Shown here piece after piece: positions 53,638-63,055 of a DNA stretch of 64,000 bases (within the stretch, counting starts at the first letter, position 1; the number at the start of each line of letters is the position of its first letter). Origin of the DNA: Pseudogemmobacter faecipullorum. Lineage in GTDB: Bacteria > Pseudomonadota > Alphaproteobacteria > Rhodobacterales > Rhodobacteraceae. Under the pieces are notes generated by a model. The model was not told the origin of the DNA, did no database searches, and saw only the letters and a list, made by a program, of their open reading frames with translations. The stretch lies in NCBI RefSeq assembly GCF_020539525.1, contig NZ_JACDXX010000003.1, forward strand, positions 62,001 through 126,000, read 5' to 3'. The position numbers were made by a program, and so were the translations under genes.

Positions 53638-54518
53638 AGCCGGATCTCCATTCCGTCGGCGGCAAGGCCCCAGCCCGCGGCGGCAAGTGCCTGGGCTTCG
53701 GGGCTTTCGGGATTCAGCACCGGGTTGGTGTTATTGATATGAATAAACAGACGCTTCGCGATCTTGCTGCGGGCGAGGGCGGTGATCGTGCCGTTTTCGC
53801 CGCTCATTGCCATATGGCCCATCCGGGCGCCGGTTTTCTGGCCGGTGCCGCTGCGTGCCATGTCATCATTGGCCCAGACCGTGCCGTCAAACAGCAAGAG
53901 ATCGGCCCCTTCGATGCGGGCGATGATCTCAGGCGTCAGCGCGGCGCAGCCCGGGATATAAAGGCAGCGCCGGCCATTGGCCCGGATCTCCAGCCCGACG
54001 GTCTGCTCGCCGATCAGCTGCGTGTCAGGCTCGCCTTCCTCCAGAAACAAAGCCACCTTGCCCGGCACTGCGAAAGCGGTGATCTCCAGCCCTGGAGCGG
54101 CGCTGAAAGCGGCCTCAAGCGCGATGGTTTCGCGGCGCACGCAATCGGGATCGAGCACCCGGAATACCGGCTGATCCAGCACCTCAAAGATCGCCGGAGT
54201 GGCAAAGAGCGTGAAGGGCGATTTTTCGCGCAGCACCAGCAGCCCGGCGATATGGTCGACATCGCCATTGGTGATGACCACCGAGCGCAGCGGGCTTTCG
54301 CGCAGACTGGCCGGATGCAGGCCCGAGCGCATCAGCTGATCGCGGATATCGGGCGAGGCATTGAGCACCACCCAGTCACTGCCATTGGCCGAGACCGCCA
54401 CCGAAGACTGGCTCATCGGGGCAATCACGCCCTGGCGCGCGGCCTGGCAATTGGGGCAGCCGCAATTCCATTGGGGCAAACCGCCGCCGGCGGCTGCCCC
54501 AAGAATCCTGACATGCAT
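53634..54518 (-). CDS. pqqB: PQQ synthesis metallo-beta-lactamase-fold protein PqqB
   Basis: 294 residues. Typical start RILGAAAGGGLPQWNCGCPN with CNC-like cysteines, then SPDIRDQL, the fold's metal site area TNGDVDHIAGLL, and the end RLFIHINNTNPVLNPESPEA. It hydroxylates the PqqA-derived dipeptide intermediate in current models. It lies 16 bases after pqqA. Confidence 0.95.
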   Translation of the reverse strand: MHVRILGAAAGGGLPQWNCGCPNCQAARQGVIAPMSQSSVAVSANGSDWVVLNASPDIRDQLMRSGLHPASLRESPLRSVVITNGDVDHIAGLLVLREKSPFTLFATPAIFEVLDQPVFRVLDPDCVRRETIALEAAFSAAPGLEITAFAVPGKVALFLEEGEPDTQLIGEQTVGLEIRANGRRCLYIPGCAALTPEIIARIEGADLLLFDGTVWANDDMARSGTGQKTGARMGHMAMSGENGTITALARSKIAKRLFIHINNTNPVLNPESPEAQALAAAGWGLAADGMEIRL

Positions 54519-54534
54519 AGGCTGTCTGTCAGGC

Positions 54535-54636
54535 TCAGATCACGCGGCGGGTATCGCTGTCATCTTCAGCGGGACCATACATATTGATTTCCATGCCGCA
54601 CTTCACTTCACGGGCTTTCGGCTTAGACCAGGACAT
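54535..54636 (-). CDS. pqqA: PQQ precursor peptide PqqA
   Basis: 33 residues, MSWSKPKAREVKCGMEINMY followed by GPAEDDSDTRRVI. It contains the obligatory E-x3-Y core (Glu16, Tyr20) whose side chains become PQQ. It has an excellent ribosome binding site (AAGGAGG, spacing 7). As first gene of the operon it is probably made in excess. It is too short for standard gene lists but is certain from context. Confidence 0.97.
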   Translation of the reverse strand: MSWSKPKAREVKCGMEINMYGPAEDDSDTRRVI

Positions 54637-55033
54637 ATGCATTCCTCCTTTGCACAGTGCAGTAGTGGGAAAAGACTGGTCCCAACCGCCCCGGGCGTCA
54701 ATACAACTTTGGTGCTAGATGCCGCCCGCGCCGGAGAGGATTCGCGCCAGGCGGGTGAGAGTGTCCTGGATTCAACCCTTTGCCGGGCTGTGCATGCAAA
54801 CGGGCGCTGAAAATAAGTGAAACATAAGGCGAACTCTTTGCCTTTACGGGCGGTTAACGGCCGGAGTCTGGCGCCAAACCGTGCCCGGCCTGCTGCATAA
54901 TCGCCGCCCGGAGCCGGCTGAAAGCGCGTTTTTGTCATCCGAAAGTCTGACCGGAACGGGAGAATGCGGCACTGGCAAGGGAATAATTTCCCTGTAGGCT
55001 CAGGCCTCAGCACCCTGATCGGGGAGGTGAGAG
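54637..55033. promoter_or_regulatory. divergent control region between pqqA and the MoxR operon
   Basis: About 400 bases without a gene. TTGACG on the minus strand (54701-54696) is a -35 candidate for pqqA, but the -10 is weak. The right part has an AT-rich patch (54808-54835). No clear operator seen. Confidence 0.45.
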
Positions 55034-56086
55034 GTGAGTGGAATTCTCAAGCGCGCAGAGGCCGGCAGCGGCGCCGGAGCCCCGGCTGCGGCCTGGCCTC
55101 GGGCGGGACATCCCGCCCCGGATCCGGGATTTGCCGATGTTATGGCGCCGGTGATCGCTCTGTCCGGGGCGGTGGCGCGCGGGCTGATCGGCCATGAGAT
55201 TCTGGTCAGCCGGCTGATGATCGCGCTGCTCGCAGGCGGGCATGTGCTGATCGAGGGACCGCCTGGTCTTGCCAAGACCCGGGCGGTCAAGCGCCTTGCC
55301 GCCTCGCTTTCGGGCGGCTTTGCCCGGATCCAGTGCACCCCTGATCTGATGCCCGCCGATATCACCGGCACCCAGGTCTTCCGCCCGGCGAGCGGCAGTT
55401 TCGACTTTCTTGAGGGGCCTTTGTTCCATCAGCTGGTGCTGGTCGATGAGATCAACCGCGCCCCGCCCAAAGTGCAGTCGGCTTTGCTCGAGGCCATGGC
55501 CGAGGGCCAGGTGACCGCAGGCGGGGCGACGCGGATCCTGCCCGATCCTTTCATGGTGGTGGCGACCCAGAATTCGATCGAGCATGAGGGCACTTTCCCC
55601 TTGCCCGAGGCGCAGCTCGACCGCTTTTTGCTGCATGTGGCTTTGCAGCTGCCCGGGGCGGCAGAGGAGCGCGCCATTCTCGATCTGGTCGAGGCCGAGG
55701 GCCAGGCCCCGCCGGCCGCGCCCGAGCTGCAGCTGCCGCCCGAAGCGATCCGCGCGGCGCGGGCGGCGGTGGCAAAGGTCTGGCTGGCCCCGGCGCTGAA
55801 AGATTACATCGTCCGCCTGGTGATGGCGACGCGCGACACGGCGGGCGGGCCGCTGGAGGGGCTGGTCGATCATGCGGTCTCGCCGCGCGGCAGCCTGGCG
55901 CTGGCGGCAGCGGTACGGGCGCGGGCGGCTCTGGCCGGGCGCGATCACGGCCTGCCCGAGGATGTGACGGCGCTGGCCGTCGACAGTTTGTCGCACCGGC
56001 TGATCCCGGGCTGGCGCGCCACTTCCGAAGGGCTGAGCGCGCGCGCGCTGATCGGGCGGCTGCTGGATCATGTTTCGCCCTGGTAG
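55034..56086 (+). CDS. MoxR-family AAA ATPase
   Basis: 350 residues with GTG start behind GGGGAGGTGA. Walker A GPPGLAKTRAVKRLAASL, the stretch RIQCTPDLMPADITGTQVFR, Walker B LVLVDEINRAPPKVQSALLE then AMAEGQV, and NSIEHEGTFPLPEAQLDRFL are all typical MoxR. MoxR proteins act as chaperone-like ATPases with VWA partners, for example in methanol dehydrogenase maturation (MxaR) or in the Bat aerotolerance system. First gene of a seven-gene operon with overlapping starts. Confidence 0.92.
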   Translation: MSGILKRAEAGSGAGAPAAAWPRAGHPAPDPGFADVMAPVIALSGAVARGLIGHEILVSRLMIALLAGGHVLIEGPPGLAKTRAVKRLAASLSGGFARIQCTPDLMPADITGTQVFRPASGSFDFLEGPLFHQLVLVDEINRAPPKVQSALLEAMAEGQVTAGGATRILPDPFMVVATQNSIEHEGTFPLPEAQLDRFLLHVALQLPGAAEERAILDLVEAEGQAPPAAPELQLPPEAIRAARAAVAKVWLAPALKDYIVRLVMATRDTAGGPLEGLVDHAVSPRGSLALAAAVRARAALAGRDHGLPEDVTALAVDSLSHRLIPGWRATSEGLSARALIGRLLDHVSPW

Positions 56087-57005
56087 GCCCGCAGCGCGGG
56101 AAGGCAGCGCCCGCAGTGACGCCGATCCCGGCCGGGTCAGCGCGGCCGGGCTGATGGCGCTTGCGGCTCAGCCGCCCGGCCCGGCGCGTGAGGCCCCGGC
56201 TCTGGCCGAACGGCCCGGCTCGGTGGCGACGCGGCGGCGCGGCCAGGGCCATGAGATCCGCGAGATCCGCCCCTATGTCGAGGGCGATGATGCCCGCCAT
56301 CTCGATGCCGCCGCCTCGGCCCGCACCGGCAGCCCGCAGCTGCGCTCATTTCATGAGGACCGCGAGCGCAGCCTGATGCTGATCGCCGATTTCCGCCGCC
56401 CGATGCTCTGGGGTACCAGGGGGGCTTTACGCTCGGTGGTGGCGGCGCGGGGGCTGGCGCTGGCGGGCTGGGCGGCTTTGCGCGAAAATGGCTCGGTCGG
56501 GGTGATCGTGCTGACCGAGGAGGGGCCCGATCACCAGCCGCCGCGGCCGCGTGAGCGCGGCATGGCGCTGGTCTCGGCCTGTCTTGCGCGGGCGCATGAG
56601 CGCGCCCTTGCCCTCGCGGCCAGCCAGGGTGAGGCAGTGCCGCCGCGCTGCCTCGGGGCAGAGCTGATGCAGATCACCGCCCGGGTGCCGCGCGGCGCGG
56701 CCATCCTGCTTGCCACCGGGCTCGATCTGCCGGGCGAGGGCTGTGATGCGGCGCTGGTCGGGCTGGCGCAGCGCGGATTGCTGCGCCTGGCTTTGGTCGA
56801 GGATGCCTTTGAGCGCGCCCCGCCCGCCACAGCCCTGCCGCTGCGCGAGGGGGATCGGCGCTTCTATGCCGGATTTCAGGGGCTGAGCAGCCTGCGTGCG
56901 GCGCGGGCGGCACAGCTGCAGCAGCTGCTGGCGGGCCATGGCGCCAGTATCATACCGATGACCGCCGGGGCCACCGGGCTTGGCGCCAGCGGGGCCGGTT
57001 TATGA
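56070..57005 (+). CDS. DUF58 protein (BatI/MxaS-like)
   Basis: 311 residues. The motif GHEIREIRPYVEGDDARHLD followed by AAASARTGSPQLRSFHEDRE is the DUF58 core. A VWA-like fold is expected from ADFRRPMLWGTRGALRSVVA. It overlaps the MoxR gene by 17 bases and is the usual partner encoded beside MoxR. It corresponds to MxaS in methanol dehydrogenase clusters. Confidence 0.85.
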   Translation: MFRPGRPAAREGSARSDADPGRVSAAGLMALAAQPPGPAREAPALAERPGSVATRRRGQGHEIREIRPYVEGDDARHLDAAASARTGSPQLRSFHEDRERSLMLIADFRRPMLWGTRGALRSVVAARGLALAGWAALRENGSVGVIVLTEEGPDHQPPRPRERGMALVSACLARAHERALALAASQGEAVPPRCLGAELMQITARVPRGAAILLATGLDLPGEGCDAALVGLAQRGLLRLALVEDAFERAPPATALPLREGDRRFYAGFQGLSSLRAARAAQLQQLLAGHGASIIPMTAGATGLGASGAGL

Positions 57006-57367
57006 GCGAGCCTGTCGATCCGGGCCTGCTGGCCGCACTGCATCCGCCGCGCCTGCCCGAGGCTTTCGCCGCGCTCAGCGCTGCGGATCTGGCCAGCATG
57101 GCCGGGATTGGTCTGTGCCTCGCCGCGCTGATCCTGACCCTGCTCGCGCCGGTGCTGCGCCGCCGCCCGGCCCGGGCCAGCTGGCGCCAGATGATCCGTA
57201 CTGCCCGGGCGCTGCCCGAGGCTGAACAGCTGCTTGAACTGGCGCGGCTGGCAAAACAGCGCGGTATTGCACTCTCGCCCGAAGAGCAGCGCGGTCTTTA
57301 TGACGGCAGCCTCGCGGCGGCACAGCTCGAGGCCCGGCTGATGCGCGGCAGAAGGGGGCGGGGATGA
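57002..57367 (+). CDS. DUF4381-like single-span membrane protein
   Basis: 121 residues with one membrane helix (MAGIGLCLAALILTLLAPVL) after a 30-residue N-terminus, then a cytoplasmic helical part (RALPEAEQLLELARLAKQRG). This size and layout match the DUF4381 protein that lies between DUF58 and the first VWA gene in Bat-type operons. Coding overlaps on both sides. Confidence 0.7.
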   Translation: MSEPVDPGLLAALHPPRLPEAFAALSAADLASMAGIGLCLAALILTLLAPVLRRRPARASWRQMIRTARALPEAEQLLELARLAKQRGIALSPEEQRGLYDGSLAAAQLEARLMRGRRGRG

Positions 57368-58326
57368 TCAGCTTTGCCTTTCTGCCCGCGCTTTTGCTGC
57401 TGCCGCTGCCGCTGGTGATGCTTTTGCTGCCGCCCCGCGCAGCCGCCGAGGGAGCGATGCGCCTGCCCGAAGCCATTGCGCTCAGCGCCCGGCCGGCGGC
57501 CGCGCCGGGGCAATCACTGGGCCTGATCGCTTTCTGGCTGGGCTGGGCCTTGCTCTGCCTCGCCCTCGCTGGCCCGCAAAGCATCGCGCTTTACCCCGAC
57601 CGCTCGGCCTCGGGCCGCGATATTCTGATCGCGCTGGATATGTCGGGCAGTATGGAAACCGAGGATTTTGCCCTGGATGGCCAGACCGTCACCCGGCTGG
57701 CGGCGGTGAAACGGGTGGCCGAAAGCTTTATCCGCGCCCGTCGCGGTGACCGGATGGGGCTGATCCTGTTTGCCGATCACGCCTATGTCGCAGCGCCGCT
57801 GACCCATGATCTCGAGGCGGTGGCGCGTGGCCTTGGCGAGGCGCAGATCGGCATTGCCGGGCGCTCGACCAATCTCTCGGGCGGGCTGGGCCTCGCGATC
57901 AAACGCATGCAGGCCAGCACCGCCACCTCAAAAGCCATCATCCTGCTTTCCGACGGGCGCGATACCGCAGGCCGGGTCGATCTGGGCGAGGTGGCGCGGC
58001 TTGGCGCCGGGCTGGGGCTGAAAATCTACACTGTTGCGCTCGGCCCCGAGGATCTCGAAAGCCGCCCCGCGGCGCGCGATGCCGTGGATCTGGCGGCTTT
58101 GCGCTCTATTGCCGAAGGCTCGGGCGGCGAGGTGTTCCGGGTGCGCAGCCTCGAGGATCTGCAGGCCATGGCGGCTGAGATGGACCGGCTTGAGCCAAAT
58201 CCCTCCTCCCGCCCGCCGGTGGCCGAAGCGCAGACACTCTGGCCCTGGCCGGCGGCGCTGGCGCTGTTATGCCTGATCGCGGGCGGGCTGGCACCGCTGG
58301 CGGCGCGGGCCGAGGGCGGCAGATGA
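57364..58326 (+). CDS. VWA-domain membrane protein (BatA/MxaC-like)
   Basis: 320 residues. Membrane helices lie near the N-terminus (FLPALLLLPLPLVMLLLPP, AFWLGWALLCLALAG) and at the C-terminus (ALALLCLIAGGLAPLA). The von Willebrand A domain in between has an intact metal site: DMSGSME, the threonine region RSTNLSGGLGL and LLSDGRDT. It faces the periplasm in homologues and probably works with the MoxR ATPase. Confidence 0.88.
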   Translation: MISFAFLPALLLLPLPLVMLLLPPRAAAEGAMRLPEAIALSARPAAAPGQSLGLIAFWLGWALLCLALAGPQSIALYPDRSASGRDILIALDMSGSMETEDFALDGQTVTRLAAVKRVAESFIRARRGDRMGLILFADHAYVAAPLTHDLEAVARGLGEAQIGIAGRSTNLSGGLGLAIKRMQASTATSKAIILLSDGRDTAGRVDLGEVARLGAGLGLKIYTVALGPEDLESRPAARDAVDLAALRSIAEGSGGEVFRVRSLEDLQAMAAEMDRLEPNPSSRPPVAEAQTLWPWPAALALLCLIAGGLAPLAARAEGGR

Positions 58327-59273
58327 GCGGCCCGCTGCTCTATGGCGAGCTGGCCTTGCTGCGCCCGCTCTGGCTGCTGGCCTTGCTGCCGCTGATCGCG
58401 GCGCTGCTCTGGCGGCTGCGCGCAGGCGGGAGCCGGGGCTGGGCGGCGGTGGTCGAGCCGGTGCTCTGGCCGGTGCTGACCCGGCTTGGTCTGGTTGAGG
58501 GGGCGCGCCAGGATCCGGCCCGGCTTTTGCCCTTCCTTGCCGCCGCTCTGCTGGTGCTTGGCCTTGCCGGACCGGCGCGCGAAGCCCCGGGCAGTGCGGA
58601 ATATGCGGCGCTGGATCCGCTGATCCTGGCCATGGATCTTTCGCCCTCGGTGGTGGCGGATACGGCGGTGCTGAATGAGGCGCGCGCCTCGGCTGCCCGC
58701 CTTGCCGGGCTGGCGGCGGGGCGTCCGGTCGGGGTGATGCTTTACGCCGCCGATGCCTATCTGGCGCTGGCCCCGACCAGCGATCCCCAGGGGCCGATCG
58801 AGCTGTTATCGGCGCTTGATGCCCGGACCATGCCGCTGACCGGCAGCCGCCCCGATATTGCCCTTGCCATGGCGCGCGATTTCTTTGACGCCTCGGCGCG
58901 CGGTGCCGATGGCAGCGGCGGGGCTGATCTGATCCTGATCAGCGATGGCGGCGGTGCCTCGGAGCGCGCCGCTGAGGAAGCCTCGCGGCTGAAAAACGAG
59001 GGCTACCGGATCTGGGGGCTGGAGCTGAGCCGCCAGGCCGATGGCGCGCCGGCCCCTCCGCCCGGGGCTTTTGCAAAAATTGCCAGTGCCGGTGGCGGCA
59101 GTGTCGCGCCGGCGCTGCAGGGCGAAGAGGCGCTGTTTGCCGAGATTGGCAGCGCGAGGCGGCTCAGACTGGCGGCGCGCGATGCGGGCGGGCTGATCTG
59201 GCAGGATTTCGGCCCATGGCTGCTTCTGCCCGCGCTGTTGCTGCTGCTGCCTTTGTTCAGGAGGCGGGCATGA
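58323..59273 (+). CDS. second VWA-domain membrane protein (BatB/MxaL-like)
   Basis: 316 residues from the ATG at 58323, overlapping the previous stop. The N-terminal helix pair (PLWLLALLPLIAALLWRLRA, LLPFLAAALLVLGLAGPARE) precedes a VWA domain with metal site motif DLSPS and LILISDGGG; a C-terminal helix (LLLPALLLLLPLFRRR) ends it. The metal site appears complete. It is the second of the VWA pair typical for Bat operons. Confidence 0.85.
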   Translation: MSGPLLYGELALLRPLWLLALLPLIAALLWRLRAGGSRGWAAVVEPVLWPVLTRLGLVEGARQDPARLLPFLAAALLVLGLAGPAREAPGSAEYAALDPLILAMDLSPSVVADTAVLNEARASAARLAGLAAGRPVGVMLYAADAYLALAPTSDPQGPIELLSALDARTMPLTGSRPDIALAMARDFFDASARGADGSGGADLILISDGGGASERAAEEASRLKNEGYRIWGLELSRQADGAPAPPPGAFAKIASAGGGSVAPALQGEEALFAEIGSARRLRLAARDAGGLIWQDFGPWLLLPALLLLLPLFRRRA

Positions 59274-59866
59274 TCCGGCTGGTGCTTGCCGCGAGCGGCC
59301 TTGTGCTGATCGCAATCGGTGGTCTCGCCTCGCTGGCGAAACTGGCGCTGGTTCTGGGCCTGCCTGGCCTTGCCGCCACGCTGCTGAGCGATCCGGCGAT
59401 CCGGGGCGTGGCGGCCTATCAGGCCGGGGATTTTCCCGCCGCCGATGACGCCTTCCGCACCGCCGGGCGCGGCTCGACCTATAACCGCGGCTTGTCACTG
59501 GCGATGACCGGCGATCTGGCGCTGTCGCGGGCCTATTTCGATGCCGTGCTTTTCGCCAATCCGGCCGACAGCCAGGCCCGCGACAATCGCAATACGGTGA
59601 ATGCGCTGATCCCGCCGGTGATCGGAATTGGCAATGAAGCCGGGCGGATAGCGGCCAAAGCTATTGCAGAGGCCGGCGGCTCGCCGGTCGAGGCGACGAT
59701 GCGGCTCGGGCGGCAGCTGGTGATGGGCGGGCGCAGCGCGGATGCGGCCTGGCTGGCAGGCCTGCCCGATGATGCGGGCGATTTCCTGCGGCTGCGGCTC
59801 GAGGCCGAGCATCAGCGACGGCTCTCGCTGGGGCTGACCGCGCCGGAGAAAGGGGATCCGTGGTGA
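59270..59866 (+). CDS. BatC/MxaK-like membrane-anchored TPR-type protein
   Basis: 198 residues from the ATG at 59270. An N-terminal helix (LVLAASGLVLIAIGGLASLA) is followed by a TPR-like region: GVAAYQAGDFPAADDAFRTA, STYNRGLSLAMTGDLALSRA, YFDAVLFANPADSQARDNRN. The rest is helical. It fits the TPR component that follows BatB. It overlaps the previous and next genes. Confidence 0.75.
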   Translation: MIRLVLAASGLVLIAIGGLASLAKLALVLGLPGLAATLLSDPAIRGVAAYQAGDFPAADDAFRTAGRGSTYNRGLSLAMTGDLALSRAYFDAVLFANPADSQARDNRNTVNALIPPVIGIGNEAGRIAAKAIAEAGGSPVEATMRLGRQLVMGGRSADAAWLAGLPDDAGDFLRLRLEAEHQRRLSLGLTAPEKGDPW

Positions 59867-61011
59867 GAAAGCTCTGCATCCCCCTGATGACACTGATTAT
59901 TCTGACCCTTACCCTCGGCGCGACCCTGGCCCGGGCGGGCGTGGTCGAGGTGCCGGGTGGCGGGCTGATGCGGCTTGAGCTGGTGCTGGCGCCGGACCGG
60001 CCCCAGCCGGTGGTGGGCGAGATGGTCGTGGTGACGATCCGCGCGGTCTATGACCTTAAGATCGCCAATGAAAAGCTTGAAATCACAGCCGGATCCGGAT
60101 TCGACTGGATCCAGATCAAACCCGATCACTGGCGCGAGGAACAGATCGATGGCCTGCCGCGCATCGTGATGGAGCGCGAGCTGGCGCTCTGGCCGAAAAC
60201 CGCCGGGCTGTTGCAGTTTGGCCCGGTCAGCCACCGCCTGACCGTGATCGACCGCCAGAGCCAGCGCCAGGATATTGTGGTGACGGCGAAACCGCTCAGT
60301 CTGTCGGTGGGGGACTATCCGCCGCAACGGGGCTGGCATTTCACTGCCGGCGCGCTGGAGCTGAGCGAAGAGCTGGACGGCGATCCCGGCCATCTGGCCG
60401 ATGGCCAGGTGCTGACCCGCAAGATCCGGCTGCGCGCGCTTGGCGCCTTGCCCGAACATCTGCCGCCCCGGCCTGTGGTGTCGGAAAACTGGCTGATCAC
60501 CTTCGCGCCGCCGCCCGAGAAACAGCTGATCCTGACCGAAGCCGGGCCGGTGGCCGAGGTGCTCTGGACCTGGCAGTTCCGCCCCCATACCGGCGAGCCG
60601 GGGGTGCTGGAACCCGAGGAGATCCGGTTCTACAACAGTTCCACCCGCAAGCTGGATACGGTGGAAATACCAGCCTTACCATTGGCTTATGCGAGTTTCT
60701 TCACAGGTCAGGTGCCGATTGGCCAGATCCTGACCAGCCAGAAATTGCTGCTGGCCCTGGCAGCGCTTCTGGCGCTGAGCGCCGGGCTCGGTTTTGCCGC
60801 TGTCTGGCTCTTGCCGCCTTCGGGCCGGGCGGCCTGGGCGCGGCTCCGGGCGCGCTGGAACCCGGCTTTGCGCCGCGAACTCTGGCGGGCGCGGCGCGGC
60901 GGTGATCTTCTGGCCGAGCGGCGGCTCCTGGCGGCTATGGGGCTGAGCCAGGTGCGTCAGGCCCGGCTGGATCAGGCGATCTACCGCCGCCCCGGCGGCG
61001 ACAGGGGCTGA
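59860..61011 (+). CDS. BatD-like membrane protein
   Basis: 383 residues with GTG start (59860 or 59863), overlapping the previous stop. Signal segment (LMTLIILTLTLGATLARAGV), Ig-like beta-rich region with EMVVVTIRAVYDLKIANEKL, and a C-terminal helix (LALAALLALSAGLGFAAVWL) followed by a basic cytoplasmic tail. This is the layout of BatD proteins. It ends the operon. Confidence 0.75.
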   Translation: MVRKLCIPLMTLIILTLTLGATLARAGVVEVPGGGLMRLELVLAPDRPQPVVGEMVVVTIRAVYDLKIANEKLEITAGSGFDWIQIKPDHWREEQIDGLPRIVMERELALWPKTAGLLQFGPVSHRLTVIDRQSQRQDIVVTAKPLSLSVGDYPPQRGWHFTAGALELSEELDGDPGHLADGQVLTRKIRLRALGALPEHLPPRPVVSENWLITFAPPPEKQLILTEAGPVAEVLWTWQFRPHTGEPGVLEPEEIRFYNSSTRKLDTVEIPALPLAYASFFTGQVPIGQILTSQKLLLALAALLALSAGLGFAAVWLLPPSGRAAWARLRARWNPALRRELWRARRGGDLLAERRLLAAMGLSQVRQARLDQAIYRRPGGDRG

Positions 61012-61107
61012 GGCCTGGCCCTCCATCCTTTGGCTGAATTGCCGCTTCCTGTGCAAGAGCAGAGAGTAGAGCGCGATACAGGACCACGATGACAGGGAGG
61101 ACGAGTC

Positions 61108-61689
61108 GTGACCTATGAGAATGTGAAAATTCACCCGCAGGTGGACGGGGGCGTGAAAAAGGGCAGCGCTTCCTTTGGCGGCGGCACTTTGTCGTGCAAC
61201 TGCGCCAGCGACAAAGTCACCGTGAAAGTGGGCGCGCAGACCGCGCATAACCACGTCTGCGGCTGCACCAAATGCTGGAAGCCCGATGGCGCGGTCTTCA
61301 GCCAGGTGGCAGTTGTCGGCCGCGACGCGATCAGCGTCACCGCCAATGCCGGCAAGCTGAAAATCGTCAATGAGGCGGCGCCGATCCAGCGCTATGCCTG
61401 CACCGGCTGCGGCACCCATATGTATGGCCGGATCGAGAACAAAGAGCACCCGTTCTATGGGCTCGATTTTGTTCATACCGAACTGTCTTCGGAACAGGGC
61501 TGGTCCGAGCCGCAATTCGCCGCCTTCGTGTCTTCGGTGATCGAATCCGGCGTCGATCCTTCGCGTATGGAGGGTATCCGTGGCCGGCTGAAAGAGCTGG
61601 GGCTTGAGCCCTATGATGCGCTTTCGCCGCCGCTGATGGATGCGATTGCCACCCATGTGGCGAAGAAATCCGGCGCTTTGCCGGCCTGA
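61108..61689 (+). CDS. gfa: S-(hydroxymethyl)glutathione synthase
   Basis: 193 residues with GTG start behind CAGGGAGG. The zinc-binding cysteines are visible: [27 protein letters not shown] and [14 protein letters not shown]. Gfa speeds or channels the binding of formaldehyde to glutathione. The C-terminal part [20 protein letters not shown] is typical. It precedes the dehydrogenase that uses its product. Confidence 0.95.
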   Translation: MTYENVKIHPQVDGGVKKGSASFGGGTLSCNCASDKVTVKVGAQTAHNHVCGCTKCWKPDGAVFSQVAVVGRDAISVTANAGKLKIVNEAAPIQRYACTGCGTHMYGRIENKEHPFYGLDFVHTELSSEQGWSEPQFAAFVSSVIESGVDPSRMEGIRGRLKELGLEPYDALSPPLMDAIATHVAKKSGALPA

Positions 61690-61799
61690 AGCTGTTACCA
61701 AGGCGGCGCGCGGCCGGCATGTCCCGGTCCCGCGCGCCGAAATCTGCCTGCCGCCTCACGGCGCAGAGCGCGCTTATCCCGAGTTGAAGGAGATCCTCT

Positions 61800-62930
61800 A
61801 TGCGCACCCGTGCCGCCGTGGCCGTTGCTGCCGGTAAACCGCTTGAAATTATGGAAGTGAACCTCGAAGGCCCGAAAAAGGGCGAGGTTCTGATTGAGAT
61901 CAAAGCCACCGGCCTTTGCCATACCGATGAATTCACCCGCTCGGGTGCCGATCCGGAGGGGATTTTCCCCTGTATTCTGGGCCATGAGGGCGCAGGGGTG
62001 GTGATCGAGGTCGGCGAGGGGGTGACCACGCTGAAGCCGGGCGATCACGTCATCCCGCTCTATACCCCGGAATGCCGCGAATGCTATTCCTGCCTCTCGG
62101 GCAAGACCAATCTGTGCACCGCGATCCGCAATACCCAGGGCCAGGGCCTGATGCCCGATGGCACCACCCGGTTCTCGATGCTCGATGGCACGCCGATCTA
62201 TCATTATATGGGCTGCTCGACCTTCGCCAATCACACCGTCATGCCCGAGATCGCGCTGGCCAAGGTCCGCGATGACGCGCCTTTCGATAAGATCTGCTAT
62301 ATCGGCTGCGGCGTCACCACCGGCATCGGCGCGGTGATCAATACCGCCGGGGTCGAGATCGGCTCGACGGCGGCGGTCTTTGGTCTGGGCGGCATCGGGC
62401 TGAACGTGATCCAGGGCCTGCGCATGGCCGGGGCCGATATGATCATCGGCGTCGATCTGAATGACGATAAGGCGGTGATGGCGAAGAAATTCGGCATGAC
62501 GCATTTCGTCAATCCCTCGAAGATCGGGGGCTCGGTGGTGCAGGAAATCGTCAATCTGACCAAACGCGGCAATGATCATATCGGCGGGGTCGATTATTCG
62601 TTTGACGCGACCGGCAATGTCAAAGTGATGCGCGATGCGCTGGAATGCTCGCATCGTGGCTGGGGTGTCTCGGTGATCATCGGCGTGGCTCCGGCGGGGG
62701 CGGAGATCTCGACCCGTCCGTTCCAGCTGGTCACCGGCCGGCAGTGGAAAGGCACCGCTTTCGGCGGCGCCAAAGGCCGTCGCGATGTGCCGAAATTCGT
62801 CGACTGGTACATGGATGGCAAGATCGAGATCGATCCGATGATCACCCATCACCTGAAGCTCGAAGAGATCAACCATGGTTTCGATCTGATGCATGAGGGC
62901 AAATCGATCCGCGCCGTGGTCACCTTCTGA
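61800..62930 (+). CDS. frmA: S-(hydroxymethyl)glutathione dehydrogenase (class III alcohol dehydrogenase)
   Basis: 376 residues, full length. Catalytic zinc ligands in [33 protein letters not shown]; structural zinc cysteines in [18 protein letters not shown]-binding [20 protein letters not shown]. It oxidises the glutathione adduct of formaldehyde to S-formylglutathione, linked to NAD. Known as flhA/adhI in Paracoccus and Rhodobacter. AAGGAGATC precedes the ATG. A terminator follows. Confidence 0.96.
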   Translation: MRTRAAVAVAAGKPLEIMEVNLEGPKKGEVLIEIKATGLCHTDEFTRSGADPEGIFPCILGHEGAGVVIEVGEGVTTLKPGDHVIPLYTPECRECYSCLSGKTNLCTAIRNTQGQGLMPDGTTRFSMLDGTPIYHYMGCSTFANHTVMPEIALAKVRDDAPFDKICYIGCGVTTGIGAVINTAGVEIGSTAAVFGLGGIGLNVIQGLRMAGADMIIGVDLNDDKAVMAKKFGMTHFVNPSKIGGSVVQEIVNLTKRGNDHIGGVDYSFDATGNVKVMRDALECSHRGWGVSVIIGVAPAGAEISTRPFQLVTGRQWKGTAFGGAKGRRDVPKFVDWYMDGKIEIDPMITHHLKLEEINHGFDLMHEGKSIRAVVTF

Positions 62931-62952
62931 GCCACTCTCTCCCTGAACCTTG

Positions 62953-62980
62953 CCGGGGCCTTTGCGGGCCCCGGTTCTTT
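62953..62980 (+). terminator. terminator after the formaldehyde dehydrogenase gene
   Basis: An 8-bp GC stem (62953-62960 with 62967-62974) is followed by TTCTTT. Confidence 0.75.
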
Positions 62981-63055
62981 ATGGCGGCCCGGGCCGGCGC
63001 GCGAGAGAGCGGCCCGGGCTTTGTCTTCTGAGCCGATGATAGCGGGGGTAGTGTG